Source: Diabrotica undecimpunctata (Eukaryota; Arthropoda; Insecta; Coleoptera; Chrysomelidae). From it: a stretch of DNA of 64,000 nt. The stretch covers positions 89,579,717 through 89,643,716 of the forward strand of contig NC_092804.1 in assembly GCF_040954645.1 (NCBI RefSeq), written 5' to 3'. The notes beneath the pieces were generated by a model that did no database searches, was not told where the DNA came from, and was given only the letters and a program-made list of their open reading frames with translations. A program made the position numbers and the translations under genes. Shown piece by piece: positions 12,314-22,268 of the stretch. The first letter of the stretch is position 1; every line of letters begins with the position of its first letter.

Positions 12314-13080
12314 TTCCGTTGATTGAATAGTATAGGGTATCCATATATTTTAATTAACGGTATGTCAGAGTTTTATTAATTTTTATATATAGTTGCAAAA
12401 TGAAGAAGAAAGTTCAGTACAGGCAGTTAAATAGCTGATCTGTCAATTTAGAAGTAAGAGCAAGTACCAACTTGCTGAAAAGCATACCATACACAAAAGG
12501 GATAATAAAATGTACTGCACAAACTATAGCGATATAAGCTATATATATGCTATATATCTATTAATTATTAGGATATACAGTATTTTTTCTAATACACCTG
12601 GAACGATTGAGTGAATAGGTGAACTATCAAATAGGAGACTATTAGTGTGAAATTAGAAAAACTAATAAATCGTTGATCAATTATTCACTATTAGGCAGTT
12701 AATGAGAAATGTTGGGAATACAAAAAAACATTAAACTAGTTATTTATAGATTTTAAACAAACACTGATATAATCATAAGAATAAAACTATGAAATACCAT
12801 GGCAGAACTAGGCTTACCTAATAAACTAATTAATTTAACAAGGAGTAATCTACAAGTAAAGTATCTTACTGTCGACTTATTTTCAAATGTACTGCAAAGA
12901 GCTTTAAAAAATGTGAACAAATTAGCGTAATAGCTGTTTTGAAAACTAAATATTATGAGACGAATTGGGGATATTATATTACATAAACTAAACCGCTTAC
13001 CTACAAAAAATATTAGGAAAATATGATATGACGGGATAGACTAATGACTTTACAGCTAATTGCCACATAAGTATCAATGT
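12314..13080. repeat. Block tail with jockey-like RT scrap
   Basis: This matches 43992-44815. On the plus strand around 12740-12930, the pieces MAELGLPNKLINLTRSNLQVK and LQRALKNVNKLA recall the RT segment after the FKQAYD motif in LINEs, but frames change repeatedly and no catalytic box survives. The second copy (44450-44700) has the same scraps, and a third partial copy lies at about 45095-45330. Confidence 0.55.
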
Positions 13081-13990
13081 AACTATAGCTCGCAAAATGG
13101 GTTCAATTACATTGCAATTTTTAAATTTTTCGTGATAAAATGAAGTGATTGATTGTTGTTTTGAAAAGGTAAGTTGTTTTTTATTTTTGTATTCCTATCA
13201 TCTGATATTGTAATATCAACAACATTTTTCATAATATTTTCTGAAATGCGCTTTCTCTTACTGGTAACGAACAAAAGTTTTATTAACTTCTCGTTAATAT
13301 AATTATGTAGGAATTTAGATTTTTATCTTGGTCTTACTATAGTGCTAAAGCACAAATGTAGTCATAGTCTACCGTTTTTTTTTTCACAGTGATCATAGTT
13401 TTTAATTGTAGTATAGCTTATGTGTTTATAATAACTAGCGCATAGAAAATAATAAAATTTTTTACCCTGTGCTTTATGTTTATTATCCTTTATTGTATTG
13501 GAACATCTAGAAGTATAGCAATACATTTTAATTGTTGAACAAATGAGATAATAAAAACACTTTTTGTGGTGTGCCACTTAACCATACACAAAATCGTGCA
13601 CAAATAGTCAAATGGTAGTAAAAGTTTCCGATATAGGCCGCCAGACGGCAGAGGAACCGCCGCGCTCGATGTCTATACTATGAAATGTTTTTTATACAGT
13701 TTTCGGATCAGATTTTTTCAAAACATCTAATTACATCTTCTTTTTGCCTTTCTTTATTTAGGCTAACCGCTACTGTTTTTTTCTTTAGCGATTCTTCTTA
13801 ATCTACATTAATGTTATATATTTACAATTCTTTCTTGAACGAGCTATAATTTTTCTCAAATAACCATTTTGTGTGGTTTAGTTGCCTTAAGGTTTAGCAT
13901 GCTTTGTCAGATGCTCTTTAAAGTCCCTTTTAATATTAATATCGTTTGAGAAATTTTTCCCAGATACTTATATTTCGTTTTGATTTTCAA
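13081..13990. other. No recognisable gene
   Basis: AT-rich sequence with one short GC-richer patch (about 13637-13672, GGCCGCCAGACGGCAGAGG) of unknown meaning. The open frames, including an antisense 71-codon frame at 13362-13577, show no known motif. Confidence 0.35.
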
Positions 13991-13994
13991 TCTT

Positions 13995-14165
13995 CTTTTA
14001 ATGTTAGTTTAAATGGTCCAGTAGTGTGTTCGTACAGTTCAGTTATAAGCAAAATTAGGTGTTGTTGTACACCTAATTCTTTTAGTATTAGTCATAAGTG
14101 TATCCATTTGACTCTCTCGAACGCTTTACGATAATCTATAAAACAAATCCATAGTGGGATATTGA
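13995..14165 (-). pseudogene. LINE RT fragment
   Basis: The minus strand reads CFIDYRKAFERVKWIHL, a stop, then LKELGVQQHLILLITELYEHTTGPFK. This is RT motif A (FIDYRKAFD type; the catalytic Asp is changed to Glu here) plus the following helix. The fragment is short, has one stop, and has neither end preserved. Confidence 0.6.
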
Positions 14166-14930
14166 ATTTCCTAGATTTTTATACTTTTATTGGACTATTA
14201 TAATAATAGCTTTAAAATTAAATGTTTAGTGAAAATCTCTACGCGACTTTAATGCATTAAATATTTTAATTAAAAATCGGCATATCTAATGAAATCAGAC
14301 AGTAAAAAAGTATGTTATTAAAGATTGATTTATAAATTATTGTAGTTTAAATTCAACTACGCTATAAAACAAGCATTGCATGTCATAAACTGCAGTAATC
14401 CAAAAATTACAAAGATCTCTCTGTTGTTTGAGTTTTCTTTAACTAATAGGGTAACAAACATTATAATCCTACCGAAGGGGCTTCTACTTTCATAAACTGT
14501 TACACGATTACTCTATCCGATGTACGTTCATTTATGAACTAAATGTTTTAGTGACAATGCCTTTTAATAAAAAATACTAATCAATAAAAATGGAAACTTA
14601 ACTTTTCCATGTTTATAATAGACATTTTCTTATGTTTATAAATATATAATAGTAATATAAATTACCGCCTTGTTTATTAAAAGTAAAAAGTAAAATAAAG
14701 TTATGTGTCGGTTAACGATTTATATTTAACTACATTAGCCAAATAATCCTGAAATTCCTCCATGACTAAATTGATGGATATTTAAATAAATTTCAAGTTT
14801 AAAAATGTACCAGCTGTAAAATTTGAAAATCTACTACTAATACAACTATTGGCAACATCTCAGGAGAATAGAAGTGTACGCGTAATGGTAAATACGGATC
14901 CCACAAATGGTTTATCCTGTTGTGGAGTCC
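14166..14930. repeat. AT-rich intergenic DNA containing dispersed repeat
   Basis: Positions 14335-14535 match 8140-8336 (GGGCTTCTACTTTC and ACTGTTACACGATTACTCTA). The rest shows no gene. Confidence 0.5.
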
Positions 14931-15445
14931 ACTGAATCCTACATGTTGGTCGGAGTCTATATAAAGCGCTACTTAGATAATAATATACACGGTGTATATT
15001 CTACTGGAGTTAGTATAATACCGTTTTAGAACGGAGCTTACATTAACCGCTAGATGTATATATATGTAGGTCTAATTAAGTTCTTTTATTATTTGAAGAG
15101 GGTTAACGTTATATTAAAAGTCCGCGATCTATGCGAGAAGTCTTTATTATATAGAATACACTGTAATGATGTTATTTACATTTACAATACACAAGATTAC
15201 GGATAATTGTCTGCGACCTGCGAATTAAAATATCGAACACCCCCGTCGTTAATTGGTTCCGTCTTTCGTCTTCTTCGGCGTGCACGATAATTTCAAGTCT
15301 ATTCGGTTCGAGCCACAAAAATCGAATCCCCGGCTCAGGAGGAATGTGTGTTCTCGCCTACATATCTCCTGTCCCCCTTCGCCTCTGAATCCCGTCTCCC
15401 TTATAGCGACTTAAGCATATTGTTTAAGTGGTTCCTTGCAGTGGC
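14931..15445. other. GC-richer non-coding segment, possible LTR or SINE remnant
   Basis: The base composition rises relative to the surroundings, especially at 15235-15420. TATATAAAGCGC (about 14958) resembles a core promoter, and CGGTTCGAGCCAC (about 15303) resembles a pol III B box. A solo LTR starting TGTTGTGGAGTCC (about 14929) was considered but no partner LTR or target duplication was found. No open frame. Confidence 0.25.
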
Positions 15446-15494
15446 GTAACTAATGAATAAAACTATGCTAAATACTTATAGTAAGAAATATTCC

Positions 15495-15731
<237 letters not shown>

Positions 15732-15780
15732 CTATCATTTTCGCATCGATACATTATGCTTTTACCATCAATTTAGCATC

Positions 15781-15824
15781 GTCTTGCAAAGTAGCATCTG
15801 TATATCGACGCTACTTTACAAGAC
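15781..15824. repeat. 15-bp-arm hairpin
   Basis: GTCTTGCAAAGTAGC (15781-15795) pairs with GCTACTTTACAAGAC (15810-15824) with one mismatch around a 14-base loop. It lies between two (TA)n arrays (15498-15724 and 16152-16193). Role unknown. Confidence 0.65.
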
Positions 15825-16149
15825 CTTAATAACTTTTTTCCTGTACTTGTTACAAGAATTTTAACCATCTCATTGATTAGAGTGTTGATACCGTGTTGAT
15901 ATTTTAAAATATCCGCTTTCTCTTTTTATCCCTTACTGAGTTATACAAGTTTATTCCAGAAAATGTTTGAGTCTAAAATGATGGTACAGTGAAAATATTA
16001 TATATATTTAGTTCAGGGTTTTACCGTTTACTCGCTGCCATTATATACATGAAAATGTATATCCCACTTTCATTATCAATCATTTTAGCATCAGAAATTT
16101 GGCATCGCTGTTGAATATAATATTACCCACAATGAAATAGTAAATTTAA

Positions 16150-16151
<2 letters not shown>

Positions 16152-16193
<42 letters not shown>
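16152..16193. repeat. (TA)n array
   Basis: About 42 bases of TA repeats framed symmetrically by AAGAAT and ATTCTT. Confidence 0.95.
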
Positions 16194-16195
<2 letters not shown>

Positions 16196-16249
16196 TTTTC
16201 ATCCACAAATCATTCTGGCATCATGGTTGGTTAAAAGTAACGGGATATG

Positions 16250-17130
16250 ATATATTGCAACTACCTATGGTATCTTCGCTCCAATTGGCCCAGTCGCGAC
16301 GTACAGCCCCTCAAATGATAGGATTTAACCAATAAAATACAATAAGACAGAAAAATCAAATATAGCAGCATGTCAAAAAGGCCTTAATTATATATCTTCG
16401 TTTCTATAAGTCCAATCGTGACGTAGAGTATCTCAAATGACAGGATTTAACGAATTGAAAACAATGAAATAAAAAAATTAAATACAGCAACATGTCAAAA
16501 GGGCCGTAGTCACGTATCTTCGGTCCTATTAGTCCAATCGTGACGTATAGTACCTCTAATGATAGGATTCAACATAGAGAATACAATGGGATACAAAAAT
16601 CAAATACAGAACAATGTCAAAATGGCCTTAGTTATGTATCTTCGGTCCTATTAGTCCAATCGTGACGTACGATACCTCAAATGATAGAATTTAACTAATA
16701 GAATACAATGAGATAGAAATCAAATACAGCAAAATATTAAAAGGGCCTTAGTTACGTATCTTCGTTTTTATTAGCCCAATCGTGACGTATAGTACCTCAA
16801 ATGATAGGATTTAACCAATCGAATACAATAAGATAGAAAAATAAAATACATCAGCTTATCAAAAGGGCCTTAGTTATGTATCTGCGGTCATATTAGTCCA
16901 ATCGTGACGTATAGTACCTCAAATGGTAACATTTAACCAATAGAATACTACGACGTAGAAATCAAATACATCAACACGTCAAAAGGACCTTAGGTATATA
17001 TCTTTGCTCCTATATATGTTATGTCAAAAGAGCCTTAGTTGCGTATCTCGGGTCCTATAGGTCTAATCAGGATATATGGAGCCTAAAATGATAGGATTTA
17101 AAGAAGATAATACGATAGTGGAGAGAAATT
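16250..17130. repeat. 122-bp tandem repeat (satellite-like), about seven units
   Basis: The landmark TATCTTCG (or close variants) recurs at 16271, 16393, 16515, 16637, 16757, 16879 and 16999, a period of 120-122 bases. Each unit carries GTCCAATCGTGACGTA, TACCTCAAATGATAGGATTT and TCAAATACA with 10-20 per cent differences by eye. A truncated unit follows at 17044. Diverged traces (ACAGGATTTAGCGAATACC near 17210 and ATAGGATTTAACAAATAAA near 17695) suggest a once larger array. There is no coding capacity. Confidence 0.9.
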
Positions 17131-17299
17131 CAACATGGCTGCATCTAATAACACCTTAAACTGGCAGCAATAAAACGAATTTACGCACAGAGGTATGTGG
17201 CATATTACGTGACAGGATTTAGCGAATACCATACGATTACGTCATACATCTCTTTGCATACGTCCACTTTTAGTTAACTACTTAGTATGTATTCAGTAC

Positions 17300-17515
17300 T
17301 TAGCTTTACGGTGTTGAGGCATGGACTCTTAAACAGAAGAATGTTACAAATCTTTGAGATGTGGTGCTACTGCCGTATACTAAAAATAAGTTGAGTGGAT
17401 AAAATTACAAATGAAGGGGTAATACGTAGAATACATAACGATCCAGAAGTTATACTGGATATAAAAAAGAGAAAAATTAAACACTTTGGCCACCTGATGA
17501 GTTAGTGATGAGTGA
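17300..17515 (+). pseudogene. LINE C-terminal fragment
   Basis: The plus strand reads YGVEAWTLKQKN, then after a frameshift IFEMWCYCRILKISWVDKITNEGVIRR and IKKRKIKHFGHLMS, the post-RT segment of RTE-like LINE proteins. It sits at the end of the tandem array. The last residues run into a stop at about 17505. Confidence 0.65.
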
Positions 17516-18165
17516 ATTATTCAAAACAGCAGTAAATAAAATTAGAATTGCCCTAATGATATCCAATCTCCGATAGGAGAGGCACTCAAAGAAGAAAATA
17601 TGAAAGACTCGAAAAATCTCCAACGTTCACTGTTAAACATATTCCTCCCGTTCACTGCACACATTTACTGCTCCTTGACGCTGTAACGAGAATGAGATAG
17701 GATTTAACAAATAAAATGACAGAAAACTAAACAAGACAGTGTGTCAAACGTGGAATGCGTCGTAGAACGTGAAATAGCGTCAAATTATATGATGGCCATA
17801 GACGTTTCTTTAATACCCAGCAAACGACTCGCTTTGTAAAGTTACATAGGCGGGATCTGTGCGAGAAAAAGTCGATCATTCGTTTTATAATCCAAAGGGG
17901 ACCATAAAATATTCAACATTAAAATGTGACATAATGTAACGTTATGACAAATCTTTTTTCTCCCGCACGGGTGCATGCCTGTGTACCTATGCAAGGGGAG
18001 TCGTGCATAACCTTTAAGTTGATCGTAATACATAACTGCAACAAGTATGTTGACGGTTTGGGTTAGTATATACAGTGCATTCCGCACGTTTTTTAAACAT
18101 GATTAGGAAATTGTTGACTGGAGGCTATTAAAGAAGTTCTTAAAATTTTTGCGGGTCACCCCCTT
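17516..18165. other. Unassigned; one antisense open frame
   Basis: An 81-codon minus-strand frame at 17842-18087 (MRNALYILTQTVNILVAVMY start) is somewhat richer in GC than its surroundings. I do not recognise it, and no neighbouring partner supports it. It is probably chance or an unknown repeat. Confidence 0.3.
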
Positions 18166-18169
18166 TTCT

Positions 18170-18445
18170 GTAAATGGAGTGAATATTGTTATCCGTTTAA
18201 TTTTTTCCCCAGTTGAATAATTCCTGCTGGTATTTGGTATAAGCTTATTTCTTTTCCCCATTTAAGCTGTTTCATAGCTAATTCTACTTCCTCTTTATAG
18301 TACCCTGTTCACCTGGCAATTTCGGACTATTTCATCTCTTATAACATAAAACAGTTGTTTCAGATATCTTTATCGCGTTTCCTTTTTTTATGCATGAATA
18401 TGCTGCCGTTTTCATCTTTTACTATTTCATATGGAGCTACACGAT
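18170..18445 (-). pseudogene. LINE pre-RT fragment
   Basis: The minus strand reads NRVAPYEIVKDENGSIFM, then with frame breaks KEEVELAMKQLKWGKEISLYQIPAGIIQLG. This matches the shape of the pre-RT region of LINE proteins (a linker, then E-x-x-x-A-x-K-x-x-K...P-x-D-x-I-P-A-E-x-I). Intact relatives have KAPG where this has KEIS, so it is degenerate. Confidence 0.5.
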
Positions 18446-18499
18446 TAACAATTCCAAATCAAGAAAACACAAGTAACACTCCGAATTATATTATACAAA

Positions 18500-18920
18500 T
18501 AATAGTCGAAAAATGAAGAGCAAGAGTTAGATGATCAAGAAGCCGAAATCTTAATGACGAACACAAATATAATCAAATATAAGGTTGAATGCTCGAATAA
18601 ATGAACTTTGATCAGATAAAAGGCATATATCGAGCACAGGGCAAGGTTTAATTAAACTGTGCTCGATATATACCTTTTATCTGATCAAAGTACAAATATA
18701 ATCGACTAATCAGACAATTAAGATCAGCGCTACATGACGCACGCAATGCCACATTTGAACACTACATTAGTACATTGTCTAAAGAAGATCATTCAGTATG
18801 GATACCAACAAAAACACTTAAAGAGACCTGAACAACACAACCCACAAATTAAGAAAGATGACGTTAGTTGAGGAAGATCAGACCAGGAAAAAATGTCAAC
18901 ATTTTCAGAATACCAGATAA
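18500..18920 (+). pseudogene. Jockey-like LINE pre-RT fragment split by a small fold-back
   Basis: KNEEQELDDQEAEILMTN-type and RARARWSR readings lead up to DEHKYN (ending 18574). After the 117-base insertion, the reading continues RLIRQLRSALHDARNATFEHYIST, KEDHSVWIPTKTLKRP and NPQIKKDD. The intact counterpart on the minus strand at 48107-49066 has NRLTHRLHSAIQTAKNESFERYVTN and WKATKKFKRP at the equivalent place. The codons on both sides of the insertion fit together. Confidence 0.7.
18563..18703. mobile_element. 117-bp fold-back insertion with 12-bp target duplication
   Basis: ACAAATATAATC occurs at 18563-18574 and again at 18692-18703, flanking an insertion at 18575-18691. Inside, 34-base arms (18606-18639 and 18657-18690, starting CTTTGATCAGATAAAAGG) pair with one mismatch around a 17-base loop. 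The left 31 bases of the insertion are outside the hairpin. There is no coding capacity. A 12-base duplication is longer than hAT (8), piggyBac (4) or mariner (2) targets, and fits a retroposed or LINE-mobilised sequence better. Confidence 0.75.
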
Positions 18921-19660
18921 TAATAATCAAGCAATAGAACACTGAAAACTTTTGTTTTTAACTGTACGCCCGTCGTGAATGACATACCATTTTTTAAATA
19001 ACACTTAATATTGCACTTTTTTAGTGTATTTATTTCATGTTTCAAGATAATTCTTTTAGGAATATATTTATTTATAACATACGGTCTTATGGTCTTATTA
19101 CGGCTTTCAGATTATACGACATAAATGTATCTTGTACCGCACTGCTAATTAAGAATTATGTTTGTAATGCGATAAGAGGTCCGGATATACGAGACACCAG
19201 TGACTCATGCCGCACTGATAAAAATCCGACAGGAATCTGCATTTCTATAAAAAAAATAGATTAATTTGTTTTGTGTATTAATTTAGTTTAGGTCGAACAA
19301 GAGTTGCAGTAAAAGATTTTTCTAAATATAGAGTGTAAACCATATTTCCAATGCTTTATGAAAGAGAACCAGTTTATAATATTCTGGACGACGTAATAAC
19401 ATCTTATTTTAGAATATTGGTCGATGAATTGAAATCGTTGTTCAAGAAACGAATTATTCATGTGCAGATGTTTTACTCTAAAAACATGTAAAACTAAAAT
19501 CTCGATTAAAAAAGTTGCAACCAGTTACTCTCGATGAAATTTAACCCCATTATTGATTTTACGAGTGATAAAATGGGTCGACAAAAGACCAGTTTTAATC
19601 CTTGCAACATTTAAACATAATAGTTGTATCTTGGTTTAATCAAATAAAAAGAAAAATTAT
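18921..19660. other. No recognisable gene
   Basis: AT-rich. The 75-codon frame at 19037-19264 has no known motif. Scraps just before 19660 may belong to the piggyBac fragment that follows. Confidence 0.3.
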
Positions 19661-19669
19661 ACACAAGTA

Positions 19670-20135
19670 CTAAAACCACAAATTATTCTCGATTATAACT
19701 TGGTGAAAAAGAGTGTTAATTTTAGTGATCAAGTGGCTTCTTACCAAAGCCCAATATGCAAAATTCTGAAGTGGTATCGGAAAGTGACAATGGAATTAAT
19801 ATTTAATACCGCAGTAGTCAATGCTTAGTTGCTAAATAATAGAAAACGTAAAAAAAGCGACAACCTATCCTTGAGTTCAGACTGGAGTTCGCGAAGGCAT
19901 TTACAAATAAAGAAATGTTGTAACCCTCATGACCAGTTACACCCAAAAATACCATCTAAGGCAAAGCGATGTAGATAATACAAAGAGAAGAAAGTGTACA
20001 AGATGTTACAAAGTTTTAAGAAGAAGCATGACTAGTAGAAAGGCCGATAGAAAAGTTAAAAAAGCTAAAACATACTCTGAAGAATGTGATGGCAAAACTG
20101 AAATATATCTAGTGTGCTTCAATGAAGCACATTAA
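19670..20135 (+). pseudogene. piggyBac transposase C-terminal fragment
   Basis: The plus strand reads KPQIILDYNLVKKSVNFSDQ (about 19676-19735), then ASYQSPICKILKWYRKVTMELIF and NTAVVNA, followed by frame breaks. It ends with the Cys-rich tail YHLRQSDV, KRRKCTRCYKVLRR, YSEECDGKTEIYLVCFNEAH and a stop at 20133-20135. The paired CxxC motifs form the RING/PHD-like zinc domain at the end of piggyBac proteins, and SDQ lies by the last conserved Asp region of the DDE core. Most of the catalytic core is missing, and stops are present near 19830-19930. Confidence 0.85.
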
Positions 20136-20289
20136 AAAACAATTTTACTTATACAGGAACTATTATTGAGTAAAAACGTATTGTGGCTCAAGTGGCCTTA
20201 TAGTATTGGAAGTCGTAAGTTGATAGTTTCCAGTAGAACGTTTTTATTGTTAATTACCTCCGTAAAAGTGAGTTATATTATTTATAAAG

Positions 20290-20640
20290 AAATGGATGTA
20301 AATAATATGCCTTCGACATCTAAAAAAGGTAGATGTGAACATAAACGTAGATTGACCACTGCTGAATTACAATCATTGTTAGAAGCATCGGGCGAGGACG
20401 ATGTGGATTAAATGAATGGTGGAAGTGACTGACAACTTGCACAAAGTCGTTCAGAAAAATCGAGGATTGCGCTTTGGAAAGAGACAACACAAACAGAATT
20501 TAAGACTTTTCTCGAGCTTATGTTCCATATGGGGACAATTAAAATGAACCGTCTGCATGACTACTGGAAAAGTATAGATAACTATAATAGTGTTGACTTG
20601 ACTAGACAATTGTTCATAGCCCATATGAAGAAATAACCGA
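20290..20640 (+). pseudogene. piggyBac transposase N-terminal fragment
   Basis: An ATG at 20291 opens MDVNNMPSTSKK, then HKRRLTTAELQSLLEASGED (an acidic N-terminus of the kind that precedes the piggyBac DDE domain), and stops at 20409. A shifted frame then reads KIEDCALWKETTQTEF-type sequence, FLELMFHMGTIKMNRLHDYWKS and FIAHMKK (about 20470-20635), the start of the transposase core. It lies downstream of the C-terminal fragment on the same strand, so the two cannot be one collinear gene. Confidence 0.75.
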
Positions 20641-22111
20641 ATCCTCACTTGTCAAAGAAACTAAAAAAACGTTAAGTGGTCTAAAAACTAAAAAGTCCCC
20701 TATTCAAACTGGTTTTTAATAAAAAATTTAATAATATGTTAAAAGTTTTTTTAATATACCCTAAAACTGAAAGCGCAAAGAATCGATTGCAAGTTACAAA
20801 ATACTTATAGTCATACGAGTTTGGACACGTACAGTTGTTTAAATAATTGCTTTCTGTGATAAACAAATTGAATAAATTGTAAAATATTTTTTGATCTGCT
20901 TGATATTTAGCACACTTTAATAACTCATCAATTGCCATGATTTCAAGTAGCTATATTATCTGTCGTTAGTCACAAAACAAAGTTATTAACATTTATAAAT
21001 TACTACAAACATATAATATCTTAGAGTTTATGGTTTTTTGGAATTATCTCAATTATTTATGTATTTAAATTTGGTATTTCTCTACATAGAAAACTTTTTA
21101 TGGTCTACAACTTTTATTTAAATTATTTTTCTTTAGAATGTATACAAAACGTTTTATAAGCAAAATTTTTTATTTTGCCTTTTAAGATTGTTTAAGAAAA
21201 CAAAGCAAAATCAACTGTACGTCTTTACGAATTTTTCGTCGGCTACCCCTCATACTATTTAGAATTTAAATTTCTGTAAGATTTTTTAAAACTATTTAGC
21301 GAGGTTCCGTTAATTACTTTCTTATGGCATGGTCAAAATCAAATATTATTTTTTGTGTGATTATGCCACAATTATTGGTCGATATTGAGATGATAATTAC
21401 ATTTTTAATTAACTAATATTTAACGATACGATTTCCAATATTTAACCTTGTTTATTGTACAAATTATGTAAAAATGTGTATACACATTTTGTACAAAAAA
21501 CGTTTTTTGAGAACGATTTCCTGAATTGAAATCAAAATGTTAAACATTAAATAATTAAAAATGTGATTCTCATCCCAATCACAACCAATATTTTTGACCT
21601 AATCCCATAAAAATCTAATATTTATCTTAAACTATTCACTGATAGCTTCGATTAAACAGCTTGGAAATTGAAATATGTAAAATATTCCTCTACACAACTC
21701 TCTGGGAAAAAATATCTAAATTGAATAGATATAACAACTGAACGTTGATATAAAAAAACTAGTTGGTTGACCCCAGCCGGTCGGCAGGTAGTTTCAATGT
21801 CTTCATTTGAACTTGACCCAAAACCGATCGATATTTTTATGTTTTCAAATATTATTTAAATATTAACACTGGCAACATCTATTGGCTTTAAAATGATAAG
21901 AAATACAGTAATTTTACCTCCCAATGTTAAAATGATGGTTTGATGTAAAAAATTTAATTTATAAAAAAATCGGATTATTGAAAAACCGACAACGGTGCCA
22001 AGCCTACAAAGGTGCACTAAACGAACATACACGACTTATAAATAGAAAATGATAGCATTTCTTGGTGATGCTAAATGACTGCAACATGAAAAGAGCTTAA
22101 AACGATAGTGG

Positions 22112-22115
<4 letters not shown>
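20641..22115. other. AT-rich DNA with a degenerate palindrome
   Basis: No gene is recognised. The antisense 85-codon frame at 20681-20938 has no motif. About 21390-21440 is an imperfect inverted match of about 21535-21590 (ACATTTTTAATTA... against ...TAATTAAAAATGT), enclosing GAGAACGATTTCCTGAATTG, which recalls the core of the fold-back at 6576-6766. Confidence 0.4.
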
Positions 22116-22187
<72 letters not shown>

Positions 22188-22214
22188 ATAAAAAAAACTA
22201 TAACTGGTGAAACA

Positions 22215-22266
<52 letters not shown>
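22116..22266. repeat. Two (TA)n arrays
   Basis: TA repeats at 22116-22184 and 22217-22266, separated by 32 bases (AAAAAAACTATAACTGG core). They end at the 3' side of the Penelope-like element. Confidence 0.95.

Positions 22267-22268
<2 letters not shown>

Larger units (their letters stand above)
2511..13080. repeat. Composite repeat block, copy 1
   Basis: This block recurs in the same order and orientation at 39285-44815. Matching segments are 2511-5555 with 39285-42345, about 8600-9238 with 42357-42963, 9246-9412 with 43800-43970, and 12314-13080 with 43992-44815. Copy 1 carries two large extra stretches: 5556-8337, and a LINE at about 9412-12312. Both copies start directly after a (TA)n array with CTACGGCATNAAGTG. 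The block is a nested mosaic of LINE fragments rather than one element. Shared internal deletions in the jockey-like part suggest that the composite itself was copied or duplicated. Confidence 0.75.

Noticed and set aside
14929..15445. Solo LTR call
   Set aside because: Start and end words (TGTTGTGG, and a CA near 15440) can be picked by eye, but no second LTR, target duplication or polypurine tract supports them.
15781..15824. tRNA gene or miRNA precursor
   Set aside because: A single 15-bp stem with a 14-base loop is too short for either, and no A/B boxes or cloverleaf are present.
16250..17130. CRISPR-like array
   Set aside because: The units are about 122 bases with no short-repeat and spacer structure. 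It is a simple tandem repeat in a eukaryotic setting.
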